Positions 57,908-64,000 of a DNA stretch of 64,000 nt are shown piece by piece. Under the pieces are notes generated by a model. It was not told the DNA's origin, ran no database searches, and saw only the letters and a list, made by a program, of their open reading frames with translations. The position numbers were made by a program, and so were the translations under genes. Position 1 is the stretch's first letter, and each line of letters begins with the position of its first letter. Origin of the DNA: Nesterenkonia sp. F (GTDB taxonomy: Bacteria > Actinomycetota > Actinomycetes > Actinomycetales > Micrococcaceae); the NCBI RefSeq assembly GCF_000220985.1, contig NZ_AFRW01000136.1, positions 1 through 64,000 of the forward strand, in the 5' to 3' direction.

Positions 57908-59827
57908 ATGACCACACGCGCAGCGTCGCAGCAGGGGGCCGGGCATCCGATGGAGCTTCCCGCCGAGGACTTCGCCGCCAGCCCGTACACCGGGTTCACC
58001 CGGGACCATTGGGTCGCGGTGACCGACCATCTGGTGGGGTCCGCCTGGCACTGGGCGAGCCCGGGCCGGGCGCATCTGAACCTGCCGGGACGGGCCTCGC
58101 GCAGCGGCCCGCAGTCCGACGGGCTGGAGGGATTCGCCCGCTCCATGCTGGCGGCGGCCTTCCGCGTGGCCGGCGCCGAGGGCGAGGACCCGCACGGCTG
58201 GCTGGAGCGCTACGCCGACGGGCTGCGCGCCGGCGGGGCCCGATCCGACGAGCTCGGCGCCGAGCCGTGGCTGCCCATCCGCGACGTCGACGCCGGCGGC
58301 CAGCCGATGGTCGAGTCGGCCTGTCTGGCGCTGTCGCTGCGGCTGACCCGCCCCTGGCTCTGGGATCAGCTGGACGAGCACGTGCAGGACGGCGTCGCCC
58401 GCTGGCTCTCCGGCGCTCTGCACGCGCTGCCGGCGTCGAACAACTGGTACCTCTTCCCCCACACCGTGGCCGGCTTCCTGGAATCGGTCGGCCGCGGCGA
58501 CGAGCAGACCGCCCGCGTCCGCCGTCGGGCGCTGGACCTGCTGGAATCCTGGAACTGCGGAGACGGCTGGTACACCGACGGCGACGGCCGCTCCTTCGAC
58601 CACTACAACGGGTGGGCGCTGCATTTCTACCCGGTTCTGGACGACCACCTGGCCGGCACCTCCGGCGTGCACGGCTCGCGGCTCGAGGAGCACCTGCAGG
58701 AGGTCCGGCACCTCTTCGGCGCCGACGGCGCCCCGCTGCATCTCGGCCGCTCGCTGACCTACCGCTTCGCCGCCTCCACCGCCGTCGGGCTCGGCGCGCT
58801 GACCGGTGACACGCCGATGGATCCGGGGGAGTCGAAACGGGTGCTGAACTCCTCGCTGCGCTACTTCCTGGACCGCGGCAGCATCGGCGAGGACGGCCTG
58901 CTCAGCCTCGGCTGGCATGGTCCGCATGCCGCGACGGTGCAGTCCTACTCCGGGCCGGCCTCGCCGCTGTGGGCCTCCAAGGCCTTCGTCGCGCTGCTGC
59001 TCGGGGAGGATTCCGATCTGTGGCGCGCGACCGAGACCGAGCGGCCGATCGAGCGGGACGACCTCGCCTTCGGCATGGAGCAGACCGGCTGGGCGGTGCA
59101 GACCACCCGCGACGACGGCGTCGTGCGGGTGCACAATCATGGCAGCGACCATATGCGCCCCCATCAGGGGGAGGACGCCGCCGCCGAGGATCCGCTCTAC
59201 GCGCGGCTGGCCTACTCCACCAGCACCGGGCCGACGGCGAGGGGCGAGGTCGCCGACAACCACGTCTCGGTGCAGTTCCGCGGCCGGCGCAGCGTGCGAC
59301 GGCGCATCCACCCGCTGGGCGCCGGCGGCGGGGGCGGCTGGGCCTGGGCGGGATCCTGGCACCGACCGATCTTCCCCACAGGCATGGCGGCCCTGCCGGG
59401 GCTGCGCGTGGAGTCGGTCGTCGTCGTCCGCGGTGCCGAGGAGCTGCGCATCGACCGGGTGCTCGACGCGGTGCATCCGGTGGAGGTCCGGCACGCCGGC
59501 TGGGCGGCGGATCCGGCCGGCGACGTGCGGTCGGAGCTGCGCGGGCTGCACGGCTGGGAGGACGAGGAGACCCTGACCTCGCCGGCTGGCACGGCCTTCG
59601 CGCAGTGGGTCGCGATCCCGGCGGTGCGCGCCGACGTCGAGGGTTCGGCGGTGCTCGTCTCGCTCGCTCGGCTCACCGGCACCGGGGAGATCGCTCCGCT
59701 GACCGGCGTGCAGGAGCTGGTCGTCGACGACGAGCAGGTCTCCTTCCGCTGGGCCGGCGAGGACGTGACGACCACCGTGCGCTTCGATCCTCTCGAGGTG
59801 GCCCGCACGGAATCGGCGTCGGCATGA
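57908..59827 (+). CDS. DUF2264 protein, putative glycoside-active enzyme
   Basis: A 639-residue protein. The N-terminal half is an (alpha/alpha)-barrel-like DUF2264 domain: PRASRSGPQSDGLEGFARSM-like region, SNNWYLFPHTVAGFLESVG, GDGWYTDGDGRSFDHYNGWA and LGRSLTYRFAASTAVGLGAL. The C-terminal half is beta-rich. DUF2264 proteins occur in polysaccharide loci and I associate the family with a glycosidase family (GH154), but that link is from memory and unverified. No signal peptide is seen, so it would act on imported oligomers. It is coupled to the downstream serine hydrolase (ATGA). Confidence 0.8.
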   Translation: MTTRAASQQGAGHPMELPAEDFAASPYTGFTRDHWVAVTDHLVGSAWHWASPGRAHLNLPGRASRSGPQSDGLEGFARSMLAAAFRVAGAEGEDPHGWLERYADGLRAGGARSDELGAEPWLPIRDVDAGGQPMVESACLALSLRLTRPWLWDQLDEHVQDGVARWLSGALHALPASNNWYLFPHTVAGFLESVGRGDEQTARVRRRALDLLESWNCGDGWYTDGDGRSFDHYNGWALHFYPVLDDHLAGTSGVHGSRLEEHLQEVRHLFGADGAPLHLGRSLTYRFAASTAVGLGALTGDTPMDPGESKRVLNSSLRYFLDRGSIGEDGLLSLGWHGPHAATVQSYSGPASPLWASKAFVALLLGEDSDLWRATETERPIERDDLAFGMEQTGWAVQTTRDDGVVRVHNHGSDHMRPHQGEDAAAEDPLYARLAYSTSTGPTARGEVADNHVSVQFRGRRSVRRRIHPLGAGGGGGWAWAGSWHRPIFPTGMAALPGLRVESVVVVRGAEELRIDRVLDAVHPVEVRHAGWAADPAGDVRSELRGLHGWEDEETLTSPAGTAFAQWVAIPAVRADVEGSAVLVSLARLTGTGEIAPLTGVQELVVDDEQVSFRWAGEDVTTTVRFDPLEVARTESASA

Positions 59828-61365
59828 GCCCGCAGACCCGTCTGCAGTCCGCGCCGTCGGCGGGCTGGTGGCGGGCCCGGGTCGGCGACCGGCTGCTGCC
59901 GCGGCTGGCCGATCGCGGGCTGGTCATCCATTCCCTGCTCGTGGTCCACGGAGGACGCCTGGTCGACGAGACCTATCGGCATCCCTACGGGCCGGAGCGT
60001 CGGCACCGGCTCTACTCGGCCGGCAAGTCGCTGGTCTCACTGGCGGTCGGAATGCTCGTCGACGACGGCGCGGTCCGTCTCGAGGATCGGGTTCTCGACC
60101 ATCTCGGCGACGTCGCGCCGGCCGACGGGATCTCCGCACATGCGGCGGCGACGACGATCGAGGACCTGCTGACCATGCGCACGCCGCATGCGCAGAGTCC
60201 GCACACCCGAGTCGCCGACGCGGACTGGGTGCGCTCGTTCTTCACCGTGCCGCCCACGCGGCCGCCCGGTGCGCTGTTCTCCTACGACACCACCGCCACT
60301 GTGGTGCTGACCGCGTTGGTCGAGCGGGTCGGCGGGGTGCCGCTCGAGGACTTCCTCGCCGAACGGCTCGGCCGACCGTTGGGCTTCGAGGGCGAGATCG
60401 TCGCGCTGCGCTCGCCGCTGGGGCTGACGGAGGAGCAGCGCGGAGGGTCGCCGCCCTGGCGCGAGGTCGCCGACAACTCGATCGGCGTCGGCCACGGCGG
60501 ATCCGGGCTCTCCTGCACGCCGCGGGATCTGGCGCGCGTGGCGCTGCTGTGCCTGCGCGACGGCGCCGCGGGAGGGCGGCAGGTCGTCTCCGCCGACTAT
60601 CTGCGCCGGGCCGTGGCCGCCCAGGTGCCGACCGTCGGCGGGAGCTTCGGCCATCCTGAGGCTCAGCACGGCTACGGATATCAGTTCTGGCGGTGTCGTC
60701 GCGGCACCTTCGCCGCCTGGGGGATGGGAGGACAGCTGATGCTCTGCGTGCCCGAGCTCGACGTCGCCGTCGTCGTCACCGGCGACAGCCAGCACGTCGA
60801 GTCGGATGTGCAGCTGCTCCACGACGCGCTCTGGGAGGAGCTGCTGGATCCGGCGGCCGCCGACGTCGGGGAGGCTCGCCCGACTGCCGGCGGCGAGGCC
60901 GCCGCGCGGCCGGACATGCTGGTGCTCCCGGACTGCGCACCGCGTCGGCTGGAGCTGGAGCCGGTCTCCGGCGCGGCGCCGTCCGCCGTCGGCCGCGAGG
61001 GGCTGCGCCTCGACCAGACGCTGGAGGAGAACGCGCTCGGCGTCGTCGGGCTGGCGCTGCGATGCGATCCGGACTCCGGCGAGCTGACGCTGACCACCGC
61101 CGACGGCGCCGTACGGCGCATTCCCTTCGGCATCGGACATCACCTCGAGCATCCGCTGCCCGGGCACGGGTACGAGACGCACAGCTCGGGGGCCTGGCTC
61201 GACGCCGAGACGCTGCTGGTGCGCTCGCAGGTCACCGACGAGTGGCTGGCCCAGCTCAGCATCCTGCTCCATCTCGACGGGGGCCGTGTGGTCTGCCGGA
61301 TGCGCCGGGCGGCGGAGTTCTTCGCCGACGAGTTCGAGGGCGTGCTGGTCGGTCAGCGCCGGTGA
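59824..61365 (+). CDS. Beta-lactamase-family serine hydrolase
   Basis: A 513-residue class C-like serine hydrolase. The SxxK motif is RLYSAGKSLVSLAVGML (Ser and Lys), and the Tyr motif is GALFSYDTTATVVLTALVE (YDT in place of YxN). GMGGQLMLCVPELDVAVVV replaces the KTG strand. A beta-rich C-terminal extension of about 165 residues is added. No signal peptide is visible, so it is probably a cytoplasmic esterase rather than a beta-lactamase. Its ATG overlaps the DUF2264 stop, implying that both act on the same substrate, for example an acylated oligosaccharide (inference). Confidence 0.85.
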   Translation: MSPQTRLQSAPSAGWWRARVGDRLLPRLADRGLVIHSLLVVHGGRLVDETYRHPYGPERRHRLYSAGKSLVSLAVGMLVDDGAVRLEDRVLDHLGDVAPADGISAHAAATTIEDLLTMRTPHAQSPHTRVADADWVRSFFTVPPTRPPGALFSYDTTATVVLTALVERVGGVPLEDFLAERLGRPLGFEGEIVALRSPLGLTEEQRGGSPPWREVADNSIGVGHGGSGLSCTPRDLARVALLCLRDGAAGGRQVVSADYLRRAVAAQVPTVGGSFGHPEAQHGYGYQFWRCRRGTFAAWGMGGQLMLCVPELDVAVVVTGDSQHVESDVQLLHDALWEELLDPAAADVGEARPTAGGEAAARPDMLVLPDCAPRRLELEPVSGAAPSAVGREGLRLDQTLEENALGVVGLALRCDPDSGELTLTTADGAVRRIPFGIGHHLEHPLPGHGYETHSSGAWLDAETLLVRSQVTDEWLAQLSILLHLDGGRVVCRMRRAAEFFADEFEGVLVGQRR

Positions 61366-61487
61366 CGTGGACTTTCGTCGACATCGTCGGGCACCGCGAT
61401 GCCGTGATGCTCACCTGAGCGGGTCGATTCATACGCAGGGTGGATCACTGCATGTCAAAGCGGCACCGCTGAAGGGCACTCTATGCG

Positions 61488-61552
61488 TTGACCGGCCTTC
61501 CGACGCGGCCATACAGTCAGTGGAAACCGATTGCCGAGTGACCTGCATCACA
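61488..61552 (+). promoter_or_regulatory. Promoter of the third solute-binding protein gene
   Basis: TTGACC (61488-61493), an 18-bp spacer and TACAGT (61512-61517). TGGAAACCGATTGCCG (61521-61536) is a LacI-type operator at the start site, very like the one at 34508. AGTGACCTGCATCACA (61537-61552) is a GlxR-like site with one mismatch, here downstream of the start. Confidence 0.66.
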
Positions 61553-61620
61553 AGGTGGCACCACCGGAGCGCAGGACTCGGCGTCGGCACCGCACCGATC
61601 ACTCGATGAAGAGGAATCTC

Positions 61621-62907
61621 ATGACGAACTTCTCGCGACTCTCCAAGATCGTGGCCCTGACCTCCGTCTCGGCCGTCGCGCTGACCGCATGCGGCGGCGA
61701 CGCCGACGGCGGCGACGGCGGGGGCGACGATGTCAGCCTGCGCTTCACCTGGTGGGGATCGGACTCCCGCCACGAGACCACCCAGGAGATCATCGACGCC
61801 TTCAACGAGGAGCACCCGAACATCACCGTCGAGGGTGAGTACGGCGACTGGGCCGGGTACTGGGACCAGCTGGCCACCCAGACCGCGGCGAACGACGCCC
61901 CGGACATCATCCAGATGGACGTGAAGTACCTGCGCGAGTACGCCGACCGCGGGGCGCTGCTGGACCTCTCCGACGTCGACACCTCGACCTTCGACGAGTC
62001 GATCGTGGAGAACGGCACGACCGAGGACGGGCTGTTCGGCATCACCACCGGCATCAACTCGCTGGCGATCGCGGCGAACCCGGAGCTCTTCGAGGAGGCC
62101 GGCGTGGAGATGCCCGACGACACCACCTGGACCTGGGAGGACTACGCCGAGATCAGCGCGCAGCTCTCCGAGAACCTCCCGGAGGGCTCCTACGGAGCCT
62201 CCCAGCCCAACGAGCCCGGCGCCTTCCAGGTGTGGCTCCGTCAGCAGGGCAAGCATCTGACGACCCAGGAGGGCGACCTCGGCTTCGAGGTCGCCGACGC
62301 CGCCGAGTACCTGTCCTATTGGAAGGAGCGCGTCGACGAGGGCGGCCTGCCGCCGGCCTCGGTGATCTCGGAGAACCAGACCACTGGCCCGGACCAGGCG
62401 CTGATGGGGCAGGGCGAGGCCGCATTGGGCTCCTGGTGGACGAACCAGCTCAGCGCCCTGACCGGCGCCTCGGGCGTCGACCTGGAGCTGCTGCGCTTCC
62501 CGAGCGAGACCGGCAGCGCCGAGGACAACGGGCTCTGGTACAAGTCATCGATGATGATGTCGGTCTCGGCGGGGACCGAGCATCCGGAGGAGGCTCAGGA
62601 GTTCGTCGACTACTTCGTCAACTCTGAGGAGGCCGCTCAGCTCAACCTGGTCGACCGCGGGCTGCCGGCGAACGAGGAGGTCCGCGAGTCGGTCGTCTCC
62701 GAGCTCGACGGCGCCGACCAGACCTCGGCGGAGTTCGTCGAGGCGATCGGCTCGGAGCTCGGCGAGTCCGAGCCGGTCCCGGCGCCGGGCTTCTCCGCGC
62801 TGCAGGACATCATGTTCCGCTACGAGAATGAGGTGTTCTTCGACCGCCAGTCGCCGGAGGAGGCCGCCGAGCAGATGATCGCGGAGATGGAGTCCGAGAT
62901 GTCGTGA
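61621..62907 (+). CDS. Sugar ABC transporter solute-binding lipoprotein 3
   Basis: A 428-residue CUT1 solute-binding lipoprotein (lipobox AVALTACGG, Cys24). Paralogue blocks are LRFTWWGSDSRHET, EEHPNITVEGEYGDW, GYWDQLATQTAANDAPDIIQ and YLREYADRGALLDL. ATG 61621 is preferred (AGAGGA) over 61606. The stop codon lies in the loop of a hairpin (62891-62919). A 49-bp sequence that includes the last codons is repeated downstream at 62991. Partner permeases are probably those at 34625-36518. Confidence 0.93.
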   Translation: MTNFSRLSKIVALTSVSAVALTACGGDADGGDGGGDDVSLRFTWWGSDSRHETTQEIIDAFNEEHPNITVEGEYGDWAGYWDQLATQTAANDAPDIIQMDVKYLREYADRGALLDLSDVDTSTFDESIVENGTTEDGLFGITTGINSLAIAANPELFEEAGVEMPDDTTWTWEDYAEISAQLSENLPEGSYGASQPNEPGAFQVWLRQQGKHLTTQEGDLGFEVADAAEYLSYWKERVDEGGLPPASVISENQTTGPDQALMGQGEAALGSWWTNQLSALTGASGVDLELLRFPSETGSAEDNGLWYKSSMMMSVSAGTEHPEEAQEFVDYFVNSEEAAQLNLVDRGLPANEEVRESVVSELDGADQTSAEFVEAIGSELGESEPVPAPGFSALQDIMFRYENEVFFDRQSPEEAAEQMIAEMESEMS

Positions 62908-63039
62908 GACATCTCGGACGGAATCTCTCAAGAGAGCGAGCAGGGGTCCCCGGCCGGCGCGGCAGCGCCGGCCGGGGCGGCGAGCGAACGGAGTCCGAGA
63001 TGTCGTGAGACGTCTCGGACGGAATCTCTCAAGAGAGCG
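62890..63039 (+). repeat. 49-bp direct repeat at the end of binding protein gene 3
   Basis: 62890-62938 and 62991-63039 are identical except for one base (A/G, 62911/63012 region). Each copy contains codons for Glu-Ser-Glu-Met-Ser and the stop, and an inverted repeat (TCCGAGATGTC/GACATCTCGGA) plus a short TCTCT/AGAGA stem. A GC-rich hairpin (CCCCGGCCGGCGC...GCGCCGGCCGGGG) lies between the copies. The second copy is a relic of a duplicated gene end. Confidence 0.85.
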
Positions 63040-63044
63040 CGTCG

Positions 63045-63075
63045 GGCCGGATCCGGGATCATCCCGGATCCGGCC
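63045..63075. terminator. Perfect hairpin before binding protein gene 4
   Basis: GGCCGGATCCGGGAT, C, ATCCCGGATCCGGCC: a 15-bp perfect inverted repeat. With the hairpins of the 49-bp repeats it forms a triple barrier between the third and fourth binding-protein genes. Confidence 0.75.
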
Positions 63076-63153
63076 GGGAGTGCGATGAGTGAACGATCAC
63101 GCATCAATCTGCGCGGCCGATCCCGGTCGGGCTGACGAACAGGAGAAGGAAGC

Positions 63154-64000
63154 ATGTCGAGGACTGCACGCATGACCCGCTTCGCGGCGCTGGGCACGGT
63201 CGCCGCCGTCGGCCTGACCGCCTGCGGGGCCGGAGCCTCCGGCGAGGATGAGGACGTGACGCTGCGGTTCAGCTGGTGGGGCGCCGACACCCGGCACCAG
63301 CTCACCCAGGACGTCATCGATGCTTTCGAGGAGGAGCACCCCGACATCACCGTCGAGGGCGAATTCGGCAGCTGGGACGGCTACTGGGACCAGCTCGCGA
63401 CGCAGACGGCGGCGGACGACGCTCCGGACATCATGCAGATGGACGAACAGTACATCCGGGAGTACGCCGATCGCGGAGCGCTGCTGGCCCTCGACGACGT
63501 CGACGTCTCCCAGGTGGACGAGAGCGTGGTGGAGAACGGCCGGATCGACGGAGAGATGTACGGCACGACCATCGGGATCAACTCCTTCGTCATGGTCGCC
63601 AACCCTGAGCTCTTCGAGGAGGCCGGCGTCGAGATGCCCGATGACACCACGTGGACCTGGGACGAGTATGCCGACCTCGCCGTGGAGCTCTCCGAGGACC
63701 TCGACGGCGCCTGGGGCGCCGGAGCTCCCCGCGAGCCCTCGGGCTTCACGCTGTGGCTGCGCCAGCACGGTGCGCATCTCAGCGGCGAGGACGGCGGGCT
63801 GGGCTTCGAGCCCGCCGACGCCGAGGGGTACTTCCAGTTCTACCTGGACCTGCTCGAGGAGGGCGGCACTCCGCCGGCCGAGGCGATCAGCGAGGACCAG
63901 AACATCGGCAAGGAGCAGTCGCTGACCGGCAGCGGCGAGCTGGCGCTGGGCACCTGGTGGTCGAACGAGGCGGTCGCGCTCGCCGACGCCGCGGGCGTCG
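63154..64000 (+). CDS. Sugar ABC transporter solute-binding lipoprotein 4 (partial)
   Basis: The first 282 residues of a CUT1 solute-binding lipoprotein cut by the window end. Lipobox AVGLTACGA (Cys24). Paralogue blocks are LRFSWWGADTRHQL, EEHPDITVEGEFGSW, GYWDQLATQTAADDAPDIMQ and YIREYADRGALLAL. A good ribosome site (AGGAGAAGGA) precedes ATG 63154. GTGAACGATCAC upstream (63088-63099 region) resembles the perfect palindrome at 56473. Of the four paralogues it looks closest to number 1 in the middle region (MPDDTTWTWDEYADLAVELS). Confidence 0.92.
   Translation, partial: MSRTARMTRFAALGTVAAVGLTACGAGASGEDEDVTLRFSWWGADTRHQLTQDVIDAFEEEHPDITVEGEFGSWDGYWDQLATQTAADDAPDIMQMDEQYIREYADRGALLALDDVDVSQVDESVVENGRIDGEMYGTTIGINSFVMVANPELFEEAGVEMPDDTTWTWDEYADLAVELSEDLDGAWGAGAPREPSGFTLWLRQHGAHLSGEDGGLGFEPADAEGYFQFYLDLLEEGGTPPAEAISEDQNIGKEQSLTGSGELALGTWWSNEAVALADAAGV

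Overview
The window is uniformly GC-rich, gene-dense DNA with many ATGA/GTGA gene overlaps, apparently leaderless TANNNT-ATG/GTG starts, and actinobacterial families such as DUF3052, a CysN-CysC fusion and MsiK-type sugar ABC systems. It comes from a high-GC actinobacterium, probably Micrococcales (inference). No rRNA or tRNA was found and nothing points to a phage or a large mobile element.

Layout. (1) 1-2.7 kb: the end of a CRISPR array without cas genes, a TRIC-type channel, two small coupled genes and a TetR regulator. (2) 2.8-7.5 kb: GH3 beta-glycosidase, galactokinase and Ohr peroxidase. (3) 7.9-17.3 kb: a cell-wall amino-sugar operon (GntR regulator, AnmK, SSF symporter, MurQ, BadF-type amino-sugar kinase, FAD/Fe-S D-lactate dehydrogenase, NagB). 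It converts anhMurNAc/MurNAc towards fructose-6-P and oxidises the D-lactate released by MurQ. (4) 17.3-22.7 kb: a completely ATGA-coupled minus-strand operon (GT2, DUF2064 transferase, methyltransferase, a 35-aa Arg-rich ORF, MTA phosphorylase, NAD epimerase) divergent from a multi-spanning GT-C-like protein. Its product is unknown. (5) 22.8-25.9 kb: pirin, DUF3052, FMN reductase, TetR. (6) 26.1-31.7 kb: sulfate assimilation (SLC13-type transporter, CysQ, CysD, CysNC). (7) 31.8-34.2 kb: glycerate kinase and an enolase-superfamily sugar-acid dehydratase.

(8) 34.5-64 kb is one large carbohydrate-catabolic region, probably for rhamnogalacturonan/pectin or related plant glycosides. It has one CUT1 permease pair preceded by a 21-aa leader ORF, Gfo/Idh and epimerase genes, a secreted CE12-like rhamnogalacturonan acetylesterase, and a PL11-like rhamnogalacturonan lyase. 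A minus-strand block encodes two Gfo/Idh oxidoreductases (one fused to a PmoA domain), a DUF993 aldolase-like protein, a TIM-barrel isomerase and an M24-like protein lacking metal ligands. A LacI regulator, an RpiB-like isomerase, DUF2264 and serine-hydrolase genes, and four closely related solute-binding lipoproteins complete it. No ABC ATPase is present, so the permeases probably use a shared ATPase encoded elsewhere.

Non-coding structure is informative. Two families of long palindromic intergenic repeats occur, each with three copies of fixed length: 76 bp at 7673, 22684 and 48160, and 62 bp at 39195, 41723 and 44234. The 62-bp copies bracket the two rhamnogalacturonan enzymes. Several promoters in region 8 share an architecture of TTGAC -35, 18-bp spacer, TACNNT -10, a LacI-type operator at the start site, and a CRP/GlxR-like TGTG-N8-CACA site on or next to the -35. 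This suggests one regulon spread over about 30 kb.
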